Assembly (NCBI RefSeq): GCF_025716875.1
Contig: NZ_JAOVZB010000001.1
Coordinates: 372,001-436,000 of the forward strand
Source: Marinomonas sargassi
GTDB taxonomy: Bacteria > Pseudomonadota > Gammaproteobacteria > Pseudomonadales > Marinomonadaceae
DNA length: 64,000 bases
Direction: 5' to 3'
The notes beneath the pieces were generated by a model that had not been told where the DNA came from, made no database searches, and saw only the letters and a program-made list of their open reading frames with translations. The position numbers were made by a program, and so were the translations under genes. Position 1 is the stretch's first letter. Every line of letters starts with the position of its first letter. Shown here piece after piece: positions 1 through 9,083 of this stretch.

Positions 1-218
1 CTCAGGTTGAGTTTTCTTACTTTGGCGAAACAGAAGAAAAAGCCACTAAAGTAGTTGTCACTTTTACATTTGAAGAAGGTGCAGAGCCACAAGAGCAAAG
101 CTTCACTAGCCAAGATGATGTGCGTGAAGATGAGGTTATTCAATCTGCCCTAGTTAAAATTATGGAACGTACTGATGCGAAGAGTGTTTTAGAGGTAGCA
201 GGCACAGCGCTTATTTGA
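1..218 (+). CDS. 3' end of an unrecognised gene (partial)
   Basis: An open frame enters from the left edge (codons begin at base 3) and ends at a TGA at 216-218, giving the last 71 residues of a protein. The peptide is acidic, with several Glu/Gln-rich stretches and a C-terminus ending in GTALI. I do not recognise the family. The frame has sensible codon use and is followed by an inverted repeat, so it is probably a true gene end and not a chance frame. Its start and most of its sequence lie outside the window. Confidence 0.6.
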   Translation, partial: QVEFSYFGETEEKATKVVVTFTFEEGAEPQEQSFTSQDDVREDEVIQSALVKIMERTDAKSVLEVAGTALI

Positions 219-236
219 AGAAAAGTAAGAGGCGCT

Positions 237-273
237 AAATCACGAAATTGTTATGTTCACCCTTTCGTGATTT
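237..273. terminator. Inverted repeat between convergent genes
   Basis: A perfect 11-bp inverted repeat (AAATCACGAAA at 237-247 and its complement at 263-273) with a 15-base loop lies between the stop of the left-edge gene and the stop of the minus-strand cupin gene. There is no long T-run, so it may be a weak bidirectional terminator. Confidence 0.5.
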
Positions 274-286
274 ATTAAATTGAGAG

Positions 287-580
287 TCAGGTGTCAAAAA
301 TAACTAATGTTCCAGAACTCCCGGGAGCAACTGCATGATTCACCCCAATTGGGACAATATAAATCTCACCTGCATTAACAGTTATTGCTTCCGCTCCAAC
401 GATCAAATTAAGCTGCCCATCCATAACCAGTAAACCTTCTGGGTAATCATGTGATTCCTCAGGATAAGAGCGGCCATCCATACGCATTACCTTAATATTC
501 GCACCACCTATATTAGACACTACAGTAGACCTCCAAGCATCAAACTGGGCAACTTCATTCTGTATATTTATAAGGCTCAT
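287..580 (-). CDS. Small single-domain cupin protein
   Basis: This 97-residue protein has the size and pattern of a minimal cupin. A DYPEGLLVMDGQLNL strand is followed by a turn and then GEIYIVPIGVNHAV, which matches the second cupin motif with its late His. The first motif is degenerate (HDYPEG replaces the usual HxH...E), so metal binding is uncertain. Small cupins of this kind are often sugar or metal binders or isomerases of unknown substrate, and nothing here fixes the role. It is a single gene, with a leader of about 220 bp before the next gene. Confidence 0.7.
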   Translation of the reverse strand: MSLINIQNEVAQFDAWRSTVVSNIGGANIKVMRMDGRSYPEESHDYPEGLLVMDGQLNLIVGAEAITVNAGEIYIVPIGVNHAVAPGSSGTLVIFDT

Positions 581-733
581 ATTCCATCCTTGACTTAAAA
601 CTCTAAATAAAAAGTGAATATATTTTACACTTTAAGAATCGTTAATACTCATTCTATTTATAGATAATGAGTGTAAAACTCTATCTGTAAAAATGGGGAT
701 TTAACTACAATTAGCATCGGGCTGATAATTAAA

Positions 734-763
734 AAATCGTTACGACCTAGGTCATAACGATTT
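734..763 (-). terminator. Terminator of the 801-1271 gene
   Basis: A hairpin with arms AAATCGTTA (734-742) and TAACGATTT (755-763) encloses a further palindrome GACCTAGGTC (744-753), with one mismatched pair between them. Read on the minus strand it runs into six T residues, which is a good intrinsic terminator just past the stop of the gene at 801. Confidence 0.8.
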
Positions 764-800
764 CACTTTTTACCGAATCTCATTTTAAGCTTATTGGGCT

Positions 801-1271
801 TTATTTACGGCGCGCTAATTTAGGCTCATTCACTTTCGTTACTTGGTATTCATTAATAGTCAGTTGCTCCAGTGCAACGGCAACCCAACCACTTACCAAC
901 ATATCAAACCAAGGCTCTACACCACTACAAGCCACCACAATATTGCCGTAAACAAATGACCCATAGAACAAAACATCGCCTTCTCGTAAGGATGAAGGGT
1001 GTTGTGTTTGATGGTTAATGTTCGCAACAGAATCTCGCCATGCTTGTGCGGCTTTATTACGTGCTAGTTCATCGAAAGGAACTGGCCAACTCTCAGGTGT
1101 GCCAAAGGTGCACTCGTGTAAAATAGCTTCTTCAAAAGAAGCCTCCCATGGTTTGAGTTGTGGATTCATCACCACGATATGCAGCTCTTTACGGCAGGTC
1201 TTATTGAAAAGCTGATCTATCGCAGGCTTTACAAGGTTTATGGCTTCTATCACCAATTCTTTATTGTTCAT
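801..1271 (-). CDS. Hypothetical protein, 156 aa
   Basis: This is a soluble protein with no signal peptide or membrane segment. The layout is vaguely like the GlcG/HbpS (DUF336) fold: a hydrophobic strand (ELHIVVMNP), a middle FDELARNKAAQAWR helix, and a late glycine-containing strand and helix (FYGSFVYGNIVVACSG then SGWVAVALEQL). The similarity is weak and I would not name it from that. It has its own terminator at 734-763 and an upstream terminator at 1395-1426, so it is probably transcribed alone. Confidence 0.65.
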   Translation of the reverse strand: MNNKELVIEAINLVKPAIDQLFNKTCRKELHIVVMNPQLKPWEASFEEAILHECTFGTPESWPVPFDELARNKAAQAWRDSVANINHQTQHPSSLREGDVLFYGSFVYGNIVVACSGVEPWFDMLVSGWVAVALEQLTINEYQVTKVNEPKLARRK

Positions 1272-1394
1272 ATGGATTACTCCCCTTTGTCGTGCCGCAA
1301 GCTTTTCATGTTTCTAAAGGCTTTTCGAGCAAACTACGACCAAAGGATAACCTCTAATTTCAAATAAAATCACATTGTCTATGACAGACACAAA

Positions 1395-1426
1395 AATGCC
1401 GCTAAGGCAGTTCCCTTAACGGCATT
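1395..1426 (-). terminator. Terminator of the 1454-2167 gene
   Basis: The arms AATGCCGCTAAGG (1395-1407) and CCTTAACGGCATT (1414-1426) pair with one mismatch. On the minus strand the stem is followed by TTTTG. It lies 28 bases past the stop of the membrane-protein gene. Confidence 0.8.
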
Positions 1427-1453
1427 GATGAGCTAATTTTACTTAGGCGATAT

Positions 1454-2167
1454 TTATTTTTTCACCATGAGTTCTTCTAGCGTTAACCCTGTTGCTTTGC
1501 GAATAGTACGGAGTAAGTAAAAGAAGATGCCCATCATGATAATCATGGAAGGGATGGCGATCACTGGATAGCTGTATAAAGTCATTTCTCCCAGCTCTTC
1601 ATTAAAAGCTTCTGTCCCTGCTGGGCTCACCACAATCCATTTCGCTAACAAATAATTCATCGTCGCAGAGAAGGCAAAAGAACCCACCACGAAATAGGTT
1701 GCTGTCATGAGTTTTTTCTCAAACAGCTCAGTGCTGTTGTTCTCTTCTAACTTTTGCTTAATTAACTCAGTATCCATGATGGAGGAGTTGAGAAGCAGAG
1801 CTCGAACCAATGGATAAGGGGTGAAAGTCGATACAAACACAGCGATACCAATTAAAGCAGGCACAGCTGCTTCTTTAATTGCTAACCACTTATTGTCTAG
1901 CTCAAATAAACCAATTCCACCTGTAAGCAAGACACTCACCAAACCTAATAGGGCAATAAAGTTAAACTTCTTATACTTCACCAACTCAAATATGCCCCAA
2001 CCTAATGGAAGCGAAAGAGCCACCACCAAACCACCTGTTACACCTAGTGCATCATCACCACTGAACTTCATTAAAATAAGAGAAGGTAAAATGACACTTA
2101 CCACTAAATCCACCATGGGGCGTGGCTTGTGTTCAGAAGAGCTATTCATAATTTGAGCGTTCCACAT
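1454..2167 (-). CDS. VC0807-type integral membrane protein
   Basis: This 237-residue protein has about six hydrophobic segments: two near residues 20-60, one near 70-90, one near 95-115, one near 155-175 and one near 200-220. The pattern VSVILPSLILMKFSG followed by LGVTGGLVVALSLPLGWGIFEL resembles the VC0807 family of inner-membrane proteins, whose function is unknown to me. Two in-frame ATG codons (2167 and 2149) could start it; neither has a good Shine-Dalgarno sequence. It is transcribed away from the methyltransferase gene at 2357, so 2168-2356 carries both promoters. Confidence 0.65.
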   Translation of the reverse strand: MWNAQIMNSSSEHKPRPMVDLVVSVILPSLILMKFSGDDALGVTGGLVVALSLPLGWGIFELVKYKKFNFIALLGLVSVLLTGGIGLFELDNKWLAIKEAAVPALIGIAVFVSTFTPYPLVRALLLNSSIMDTELIKQKLEENNSTELFEKKLMTATYFVVGSFAFSATMNYLLAKWIVVSPAGTEAFNEELGEMTLYSYPVIAIPSMIIMMGIFFYLLRTIRKATGLTLEELMVKK

Positions 2168-2356
2168 AAGTTTAAAAAGTAAAGATGCACATCATAAAGG
2201 AAAAAACGCCTCGGCAATACAGAGACCATTTACAAAATAAGAACCACCTTATTCGAGGCAATAAAATTCATCTTCATGGTGACTAATTTTCATTATCTTT
2301 TTTCTCTATTTATGATTGAATGGCGCTAACGAAATCTAGATTTTTGAAGAAGAGTT

Positions 2357-3250
2357 ATGAAAAAAGTAACGATATTAGATGGTGGTATTGGCCGAGAGCT
2401 CAAGCGTATTGGTGCCCCTTTTTCACAGCCATTATGGAGCGCTCAAGCACTTATTGACGCCCCCCACTTTGTTGCCCAAGCCCATCAAAATTTCATAGAT
2501 GCGGGCGCTAATATCATCACAGTGAACAGTTACGCCTGTGTGCCCTTCCACCTTGGTGAAGAGCTTTACCAGCAACAAGGGGAAAAGCTTGCTGAGCAAG
2601 CTGCGATCATAGCAAAGGAATCGGCACAAAGTGCGAATCAAAAGGTATTGGTTGCTGGCTCTTTACCACCACCGCTAGGCTCTTACCGACCAGATTTATT
2701 CGAAGCCCAACAAGCTAACTCTATTTTAAGCACCTTATTTTCTGCTCAAGATAAGTATGTGGATATATGGCTCGCTGAGACCATATCCAGCATTGAAGAA
2801 GCCAAGGCTATCGCCCAAGTTTTAAAAGACACACCTAAGCCTTGTTACTACGCCTTCACATTGAATGACGATACGAAGGGCCCAGCCCAACTTAGGTCTG
2901 GCGAGTTAGTCGCCGATGCCGTAGAAGCCGTTTTAACAGAAGCAGTGGCAGGGGTATTCTTTAATTGTTCAATTCCAGAAGTTATGGCGCAAGCGATAAA
3001 AATCACTGCAGACATACTAGAAGAGAAAAAGCTAACAATCGATATTGGTGTGTTTGCCAACAGCTTCACTCCCATATCACAAGGCCATGAAGCAAATTTA
3101 ACAACACAAAGCTCTCGCGATCTAACGCCGGAAGAATACCTAACCTTCGCTAAAAAATGGCAGTGTCTAGGAGCTAACATAATTGGAGGGTGTTGCGGGA
3201 TTGAACCTAGCCACATTAAAGCGCTATCTGAATGGCTAAAAACTACTTGA
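2357..3250 (+). CDS. Homocysteine S-methyltransferase family protein
   Basis: This enzyme probably moves a methyl group from S-methylmethionine or a related donor to homocysteine, giving methionine in the cytoplasm. The sequence opens with LDGGIGRELKRIG, the start of the barrel that is usual in the family, and continues with GANIITVNSYACVP. The zinc ligands are visible as FFNCS (near residue 205) and a late GGCCGI pair (near 277). Its length of 297 residues is normal for MmuM-like single-domain enzymes that lack a cobalamin domain. No methionine gene lies beside it, so the true methyl donor is not settled. Confidence 0.85.
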   Translation: MKKVTILDGGIGRELKRIGAPFSQPLWSAQALIDAPHFVAQAHQNFIDAGANIITVNSYACVPFHLGEELYQQQGEKLAEQAAIIAKESAQSANQKVLVAGSLPPPLGSYRPDLFEAQQANSILSTLFSAQDKYVDIWLAETISSIEEAKAIAQVLKDTPKPCYYAFTLNDDTKGPAQLRSGELVADAVEAVLTEAVAGVFFNCSIPEVMAQAIKITADILEEKKLTIDIGVFANSFTPISQGHEANLTTQSSRDLTPEEYLTFAKKWQCLGANIIGGCCGIEPSHIKALSEWLKTT

Positions 3251-3555
3251 TAACAAGGGAATTTCCCTCAAAAAAGTAGCAGAAGAATGCAACTAACAAC
3301 TCAAAAAAATCTTATTTCGTAATATTTTGAACCTACTTACTCGCTTCGTCCTTTTTTTGAAGAAAAACTTAAAAATCAGCAAAAATATCAACAAAATTCA
3401 CGATAATGCACATAAATATCGATATTATCCAAACACAATGAAAGCGTTCTAGAAACTATTTTATTCTAATTTTTTTCCTTTAACATGCATTTCAACAAGT
3501 CGGGACAAGTGTTAGTTGTCTCATTTTCAATAAAACATGTAAAAGGAAATTCATT
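3251..3555. other. 305-bp AT-rich leader with a small hairpin
   Basis: No gene is visible here. The part nearest the next gene contains a 7-bp stem (3502-3508 with 3516-3522, one G-U pair) about 35 bases before the start codon of the small secreted protein, and a clear AAAAGGAA ribosome-binding site. The rest is AT-rich promoter-like sequence. The length suggests a long 5' leader, but I see no recognised riboswitch. Confidence 0.4.
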
Positions 3556-3822
3556 ATGAAAAAGTTAACTACTCTAGCTCTTATTACTGCTTCAACTTTA
3601 TCCGCTGCGGCTTTCGCATCAAATGATGATAACGCGTACGATGATCTACAAAGTGCCAAATCTGCCGTTGAAGCTTTATCTTTGACACTCGAAAATTTAG
3701 GCGTGGATACAAATACAGAAGTGGATTTAACAGGTGCTTATACCGCCCCACAAAAGAAAGCTGTTTATGAAGATAAATACGCAGAACTTAGACAGCAATT
3801 TAACCAAGTTCACACTCACTAA
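3556..3822 (+). CDS. Small secreted protein, 88 aa
   Basis: The product starts with a textbook Sec signal peptide (KK charge, hydrophobic core, AAAFA-SND cleavage near residue 21). It leaves a mature protein of about 67 residues that is acidic, helical in pattern and free of cysteine. The family is unknown to me. The gene stands alone, with a strong ribosome-binding site (AAAAGGAA) and an immediate strong terminator, which suits a well-expressed periplasmic or secreted protein. Confidence 0.75.
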   Translation: MKKLTTLALITASTLSAAAFASNDDNAYDDLQSAKSAVEALSLTLENLGVDTNTEVDLTGAYTAPQKKAVYEDKYAELRQQFNQVHTH

Positions 3823-3860
3823 AAAACCAACCTCTTTGAGGTAGTTTTAGCGCATATAAA

Positions 3861-3894
3861 AAAGGGCTTAATACCGTTTGGTATTAAGCCCTTT
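3861..3894. terminator. Strong bidirectional terminator
   Basis: A perfect 15-bp stem (3861-3875 with 3880-3894) has a GTTT loop. It is followed by TTTTCCTTT on the plus strand and by TTTTTTAT on the minus strand. It sits between the convergent ends of the small secreted protein and the monooxygenase gene and can serve both. Confidence 0.9.
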
Positions 3895-3918
3895 TCCTTT
3901 ACTTAGTGAGATGTATAG

Positions 3919-5097
3919 CTAACGCTTAGTCTTTAAAAAAACATTAGAAGCGAGCGTGTTAATTTGCAGTTTATATAGCCAAGGGACTTTCCCTAAAGGA
4001 GCCACTATATAATCTCGAAACCACCAGAATATTTTCTTATCTGATTGATATAAAGGCGTAAGCAGCTTGCTGACATAACGCACATACTTCACTTGTCGTT
4101 TTCTCAATCGCCACCACTCGTTTAGTGAGTCTTGAGTATCTTGTCCACTATCCAAACACTGTGCTAAAAGCCATGAGTCTAATAATGCCATCGTGCAGCC
4201 CTGACCTAATTGAGGGCTAGTCGAATGAGAGATATCACCTATCAATATACAGTTTTTATGGAAAGGTTTTGGCGTCCAAATATCATTATAATTTGCCACA
4301 ATAAAATCAGCATACTCGAGAGGCTCAATAGACATACTCGCCTCAGGCCAAAAACGCATAATTTCTTGTTTAATAACAATAAATGATTGCTCAGAGAAAC
4401 AACCGGCTTCTTCTTCACTCAAACTCCAGTACAGAACAGCATCCACACCATCATGAGACCTACAGACAGGTAATATGCCCATCATTTTACTCGCGTGATG
4501 GCATCGCTGATGTAACTTGTTTTCTGAAAAGTCTATAGGTAGTTTTATGTTTGCCCATAAGCACTTCCATTGATAAGGCTTTTTTACCCTATCGGGAAAA
4601 ATAGCATCCGCCAAATGGCTATTAGACCCTGAAGCTAAAACACATAAATGATATTCCTGTGTCGAACTTCCTAGCTGAATAGAAGGCTGCTCATTAGCAT
4701 TGTTTAATACAACGTCTGCTCCCCAAACAAAGTCTATACTTTCTCTAGAAAGGGCTAAGTTATATAAAGCATTATAGATACTGCTTCTCTGAACCCCTAA
4801 GCCATGCATTCTATTACCTTGAATGTGACTATAGTTTAAATTTAACAGCTGGCGATCAGCAGACGTTTTAGAAACCAACCCATCAATGGGTACTGAAAGC
4901 TGCTCGACTTCTTCCAAGACACCTAATTCAGCCAATACCTTTTGACCAGGAGGTTGTAGAAGAAACCCTGCTCCGAAAGGCCTCGGCCCTTTTGCTTTTT
5001 CGTATATCGTGACTTTATAGCCTAAACGAGCGAGAAATGTGGCCGACGACAGCCCTCCAATTCCCCCACCAATAATCGCAATAGATTTTTTAGGCAT
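3919..5097 (-). CDS. FAD-dependent monooxygenase (aromatic hydroxylase fold)
   Basis: The 392 residues begin with the dinucleotide-binding motif IAIIGGGIGGLSSATFLA and end the FAD part with CILIGDISHSTSPQLGQG, the GD(A/S)xH-P pattern of the p-hydroxybenzoate hydroxylase fold. These enzymes use NAD(P)H and oxygen to hydroxylate a small organic substrate in the cytoplasm. There is no aromatic pathway gene nearby, so the substrate is open. The C-terminal part, after residue 330, is basic and aromatic-rich and may touch the membrane. The gene is last before the terminator at 3861-3894, and the next gene upstream has its own terminator, so it is probably a single unit. Confidence 0.85.
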   Translation of the reverse strand: MPKKSIAIIGGGIGGLSSATFLARLGYKVTIYEKAKGPRPFGAGFLLQPPGQKVLAELGVLEEVEQLSVPIDGLVSKTSADRQLLNLNYSHIQGNRMHGLGVQRSSIYNALYNLALSRESIDFVWGADVVLNNANEQPSIQLGSSTQEYHLCVLASGSNSHLADAIFPDRVKKPYQWKCLWANIKLPIDFSENKLHQRCHHASKMMGILPVCRSHDGVDAVLYWSLSEEEAGCFSEQSFIVIKQEIMRFWPEASMSIEPLEYADFIVANYNDIWTPKPFHKNCILIGDISHSTSPQLGQGCTMALLDSWLLAQCLDSGQDTQDSLNEWWRLRKRQVKYVRYVSKLLTPLYQSDKKIFWWFRDYIVAPLGKVPWLYKLQINTLASNVFLKTKR

Positions 5098-5236
5098 TCC
5101 AGTTCCTCTAGATCATTGATACGACTTTTATATTTACGCTAGTTTATCAGACTGTATATTGGAGATCGCCTCTATACAGGTCTACAAGTTCACACGGCAT
5201 TTTTCCAATTCGGGTTTTCTGGTAATAAGTAAAAAA

Positions 5237-5262
5237 AATGGCACCTCGAAAGAGGCACCATT
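5237..5262 (-). terminator. Terminator of the DoxX-like gene
   Basis: An 11-bp stem (5237-5247 with 5252-5262, two G-U pairs in RNA) with a four-base loop runs on the minus strand straight into eight T residues. It lies about 105 bases past the stop of the gene at 5367. Confidence 0.8.
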
Positions 5263-5366
5263 CAATAGGGGGATATTGATAAATGAAACTCTAAACTTGC
5301 AAGTTAAAGTCTCAAAATGCCTAGATAGGCAATTTACCTGATCAATACAGATAAATAAGGTTATGC

Positions 5367-5783
5367 TTATTTCGCCAAGGTAAACTTAGTGTCGTACTCA
5401 CGTAACAGGTACAAAGCAACCGTTGCAGCCAACATAGGCCAAGCAGCAAAAAATAGTAAATTAGAACCACTCCAAGGGTCGATATAACGACCATATGAAA
5501 CCAGTGTGGAGCTCAGATGCATCAACAAAATCAACAGAGTGACCCAACGTTTTTGAAAGCCCACCAGAAAACTAATTGTTAGTACTAACTGCGCCGCACC
5601 CAGTAAATACGCCATGTTGGCACTTACATCAGGCATAGAATAGAAAACCTTCATCACCACAGCCGCATGGCCAGGATTCACAAATTTATCCAGCGTCCAT
5701 ATTAAAAAGACAACAAACACACCTAGTCGTAACCCAAATAAACTCCATGAGAGTTTTTCACGCGATACCGTAACAGTAGACAT
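5367..5783 (-). CDS. DoxX-like inner-membrane protein
   Basis: This 138-residue protein has four hydrophobic segments (near 15-35, 55-75, 80-100 and 105-125) and the DoxX-like signature of a first helix ending in LDKFVNPGHA, followed by an AYLLGAAQLVLTISFLVGFQKR pair. DoxX-family proteins are small membrane proteins tied in some organisms to thiol or respiratory stress; the role here is not known. It is a single gene with its own terminator. Confidence 0.75.
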   Translation of the reverse strand: MSTVTVSREKLSWSLFGLRLGVFVVFLIWTLDKFVNPGHAAVVMKVFYSMPDVSANMAYLLGAAQLVLTISFLVGFQKRWVTLLILLMHLSSTLVSYGRYIDPWSGSNLLFFAAWPMLAATVALYLLREYDTKFTLAK

Positions 5784-6153
5784 ACAACCTCTTTATTTTT
5801 TCGAAAGATATTTTTCTGTCTTACGACTTGAAGTAATGAAAAAACTAATCCCTGTAGTAACAAAATTCCTGAGCCAAAAGACACCTAAAGAATGGGGGCT
5901 ATTCTAGAAGAAAGGAGGATAGAAACAATCGCCTCAAGCGAGTATGCACAATCTTATCTCGATCGTGTATTTATGGATGAAATAATGAAATGTATAAAAA
6001 GGTAGCTATTGAATGGTACTTTTTATATTTAGAGAAAAGCCAGCAGATTCAATCTTATAACGGTATCAAGGCTCACAAATATGTGCCTAACCTCAAAACA
6101 AAAAAATACCGTTGAGAGCTTATTCTCAACGGTATTTATTAACCATTCAAATA
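5784..6153. other. 370-bp gap: promoter region plus terminator
   Basis: The first part must hold the promoter of the DoxX-like gene, and the last part carries the terminator of the beta-helix gene. I see no gene, tRNA or repeat between them. Confidence 0.4.
6105..6136 (-). terminator. Terminator of the first beta-helix gene
   Basis: A perfect 13-bp stem (AATACCGTTGAGA at 6105-6117 and its complement at 6124-6136) with a six-base loop leads on the minus strand into TTTTTTGTTTTG. It is a strong terminator 18 bases past the stop at 6154. Confidence 0.9.
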
Positions 6154-7332
6154 CTAGTACTCAGAAATATCACCCTTGTACATTCTTTTAGAGTCCGCTG
6201 GAACTCTTGTATTATTCGATACTTTAGTCGTTCCTTTGGTATTGTTTCTCACAACCCAATGATCGAGGCTCTTCTCTTTTGTTTGCTTAGAAGATTTTGC
6301 TTTTCCTTTTGATCCTAGTGCTAAGGTCATAGTGATGGACTTTTTACCAGCAAACTCATCATCAAAGTTCAGCACATTATTATGTATGTTGTTATGGAAA
6401 CCCCAACCTTCTGATTTAGTGTTTACTTCAAAAGCATTTTCGAAGTATTCATTACCATTCTGGTTGCCAGTATTGTAGGCAGCTTCAGCATTGTTACCTT
6501 TGAAGTCAATGTAGCTCAAGCCACCATTAAGAATGTCTATCATGCCTTTGGCATCAAAAGTGTTGCCAATAATGTAAGCGTAAGAAGAGCCTTCCTTAAT
6601 ATCAATGTGCTCAGCCGTCACATTTGGCCCAATAATATTATTAATTATTTGTGCGTGGTCTACTTTTGGGTTGTATTCAGAAGAGCTGCTGCCACCAGGC
6701 CACTTTCTATAATCTGAACCAATATAAATACCCTCACCGTACTTCACGTTATAAAGGCCAGTGTTATAAATATAAGAGTTTTTAATGATGTTATATTCAC
6801 TACCGTCTCGTAAGTGAATACCTGCTTGGCCAACATTGTAAGCTTCAACACCATCGATAGTGATATAATCGGCATTATCTACTGAGATACCGCCTCGCGC
6901 ATTCGTTACCTTGATATTTTGAACGTAGATATAAGAAATACCCTTATCATTGCCATCAACTGCGAACGCTGTTTTATTATTGTAATCACCACCATCAATG
7001 ATCGGCATATTCGCTGCATCTGCACCTACAACCCAGATTGGCTTATTTTGAGAGCCGCTTTTACTCAGTTTGAATCTGCCAGAGTAAGTACCTGGGGCAA
7101 GCACGATTTTATCGCCAGGAGAGGCTTTGGAAAGGGCTTTTGATAGTTGCTTTGAAGAGCTGACATTAATAACATTCCAAGAAACGCTTGAGAAATCCAA
7201 GATCATCTCTTGGCCTGTTGAAGCATAATTGGCAGCATAACCCGTTGTGGTATCGATACCTTTCACAACTTCAGCACTAGCCACAGAACAAGCTAATACA
7301 GATAATGCAATTAACGAATGCTTAAGTTTCAT
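6154..7332 (-). CDS. Secreted right-handed beta-helix protein, possible polysaccharide lyase
   Basis: A signal peptide (MKLKHSLIALSVLACSVASA) leads a 372-residue mature protein. An opening strand with PGDKIVLAPGTYSG and SGSQNKPIWVVG is followed by many short turns rich in Asn and Gly (YIYVQNIKVTN, YITIDGVEAYN, YNIIKNSYIYN, AYIIGNTF), the mark of a parallel beta-helix. PGDxIxLxxGTY and NKPI are common at the start of lyase-type helices. The repeated NN/GN turns and the GEGIYIGSD and EHIDIKEGSS stretches fit extracellular polysaccharide-binding or -cleaving proteins. I cannot assign a polysaccharide lyase family. The nearby KDG kinase operon makes a uronate-containing substrate plausible but unproved. 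Confidence 0.75.
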   Translation of the reverse strand: MKLKHSLIALSVLACSVASAEVVKGIDTTTGYAANYASTGQEMILDFSSVSWNVINVSSSKQLSKALSKASPGDKIVLAPGTYSGRFKLSKSGSQNKPIWVVGADAANMPIIDGGDYNNKTAFAVDGNDKGISYIYVQNIKVTNARGGISVDNADYITIDGVEAYNVGQAGIHLRDGSEYNIIKNSYIYNTGLYNVKYGEGIYIGSDYRKWPGGSSSSEYNPKVDHAQIINNIIGPNVTAEHIDIKEGSSYAYIIGNTFDAKGMIDILNGGLSYIDFKGNNAEAAYNTGNQNGNEYFENAFEVNTKSEGWGFHNNIHNNVLNFDDEFAGKKSITMTLALGSKGKAKSSKQTKEKSLDHWVVRNNTKGTTKVSNNTRVPADSKRMYKGDISEY

Positions 7333-7706
7333 AATCAGTTCCTTATTATTTTTATTTAAAATAAATATTTAATTTTAGCTCTTCGCAGAGCGTCAGCAGG
7401 CCACTGTTTACCACTTTGGTTATGAGTGACTTGTAAGTGTTTCAAAAGCCTCATTAGTAAGAATACTATCGCACTCTCTTCTCGAGGTTACATCCCTAAG
7501 TAAAATCGACTAAAAGCCTTTAATAAAACTATTGTACGACAATTACGACGTGGAACAACCTTGTTTTAATAAATCTCACCCTTCTAAAAACAGCCTGTAT
7601 TCCCTATACAGCAAATAACTTTTCTAACATCTTGTCCCCAAAAAAAAATGCCGTTAGAGGCTTCCCTAACGGCATTTTAAAATATGTGTTTTAGCTGTTC
7701 TAAATA
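7333..7706. other. 374-bp gap with promoter region and terminator
   Basis: This contains the leader of the beta-helix gene (7333 onward) and the glycyl-tRNA synthetase terminator at 7645-7678. Nothing else is recognisable. Confidence 0.4.
7645..7678 (-). terminator. Terminator of the glycyl-tRNA synthetase gene
   Basis: A perfect 13-bp stem (7645-7657 with 7666-7678) with an eight-base loop leads on the minus strand into a run of T residues. Its TGCCGTTA/TAACGGCA core is close to that of the terminator at 1395-1426. Confidence 0.9.
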
Positions 7707-9083
7707 TTAATCTTGATTAATAAAGTAGTTAACAACATAAGCTGGCAATTCAGCCGCTGGCACAACGATTTGTTCCATTGTGTCACGGTCACGAACGGTT
7801 ACTGGTGAACCTTCTTGTTCGATTGAATCGAAATCTACTGTTACACAAATAGGTGTACCCACTTCGTCATGGCGACGGTAGCCTTTACCTACGTTACCTG
7901 TGTTTTCATAAAGAATACGACCTAGACCTAACTTCTGAAGTTTCACTTTTAGTTCTTTCGCTAGTGCAACAATCTCAGGCTTGTTCTTTTTAAGTGGCAT
8001 GATAGCTACTTTGATCGGCGCTAGGTGTGGCTTGAATTTAAGAACCGTACGAGTAGAACCATTCTCTAGCTCTTCTTCTGTGTAGGCTTCTGTCATTAAT
8101 GCCAGTAAACCACGATCAAGACCAGCAGAAGGTTCAATACAGAAAGGTACTTCCCATTTTTTCGCTTCAAGATCACGAACCGCTAATTTCGCTGTAGAGT
8201 GTTCGTTCTTTTTCACTTTCGCCGTAATATCAAACTCGTCTTGTGCTTTAGTATGAGAACCCAAGTCGTAGTCGGTACGGTTAGCAACACCTTCTAGCTC
8301 TTCAAAACCATGTGGAAATTTGTACAAGATATCCACAGTTGATTTTGAGTAGTGAGAAAGGTCGTCACCTGTTACGTATTCAAACTCAATATTTTCTTCT
8401 GATAGACCTTGGTCCAACCACCACTGTTTACGTGTATCAACCCAGAATTTATGCCACTGCTCGTCTTCTCCTGGCTTACAGAAGAATTCCAACTCCATTT
8501 GTTCAAACTCGCGAACACGGAAGATGAAGTTACGCGGCGTAATTTCGTTACGGAAAGACTTACCAATTTGTGCAATACCAAAAGGCAATGCACGGGAAGT
8601 CGAGTCCACTACGTTTTTAAAATTGGTAAAGATACCTTGCGCAGTTTCAGGGCGAAGGTAAGTGTAGGACTCTTCATCCACCATTGGGCCGACGTTGGTT
8701 TTAAACATCAGGTTAAAGTCACGAGGCTCTGTTACCTTGTCTGAACCACAGTTATCACAGATTTTGATGTCTTTCATGTGGTCGGCGCGCATACGAGACT
8801 TACATTCGTGGCAATCGACCATAGGGTCTGTAAAAGTGTCTTCGTGGCCAGAATATTTATAAACGTTTTTGTTTTGAATAATAGCGGCATCTAAACCTTC
8901 TACATCATCACGTTCATAAACCATTGAGCGCCACCAAGCCGCTTTGATATTGTTTTTTAACTCAACACCTAATGGGCCGTAGTCATATGCGCCTTGCATG
9001 CCACCGTAAATTTCACTGCCTTGGAAAATAAATCCACGACGCTTACATAGGGAAACGAGTTCATCCATTGTTTTAGCTGGCAT
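7707..9083 (-). CDS. glyQS: Glycyl-tRNA synthetase, single-chain type
   Basis: This enzyme charges tRNA-Gly with glycine. The 458 residues carry the class II pattern: [25 protein letters not shown] at the N-terminus, a zinc-knuckle-like CHEC/CDNC pair near residues 91-117, motif 2 ([26 protein letters not shown]), motif 3 ([13 protein letters not shown]) and a C-terminal anticodon domain ([11 protein letters not shown]). This is the homodimeric form, not the alpha/beta GlyQ-GlyS pair usual in gammaproteobacteria. A GTG at 9095 is also in frame, but the ATG at 9083 is preferred: AAGG lies 11 bases before it, while the GTG would sit inside the same ribosome-binding site. It is a single gene with a strong terminator. 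Confidence 0.95.
   Translation of the reverse strand: MPAKTMDELVSLCKRRGFIFQGSEIYGGMQGAYDYGPLGVELKNNIKAAWWRSMVYERDDVEGLDAAIIQNKNVYKYSGHEDTFTDPMVDCHECKSRMRADHMKDIKICDNCGSDKVTEPRDFNLMFKTNVGPMVDEESYTYLRPETAQGIFTNFKNVVDSTSRALPFGIAQIGKSFRNEITPRNFIFRVREFEQMELEFFCKPGEDEQWHKFWVDTRKQWWLDQGLSEENIEFEYVTGDDLSHYSKSTVDILYKFPHGFEELEGVANRTDYDLGSHTKAQDEFDITAKVKKNEHSTAKLAVRDLEAKKWEVPFCIEPSAGLDRGLLALMTEAYTEEELENGSTRTVLKFKPHLAPIKVAIMPLKKNKPEIVALAKELKVKLQKLGLGRILYENTGNVGKGYRRHDEVGTPICVTVDFDSIEQEGSPVTVRDRDTMEQIVVPAAELPAYVVNYFINQD

Noticed and set aside
5159..5341. Open frame of 60 codons on the plus strand
   Set aside because: It overlaps the terminator hairpin at 5237-5262, has no ribosome-binding site and encodes no recognisable motif.
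8312..8744. Several open frames on both strands inside the glycyl-tRNA synthetase gene
   Set aside because: They are shadows of the conserved GlyRS coding frame.
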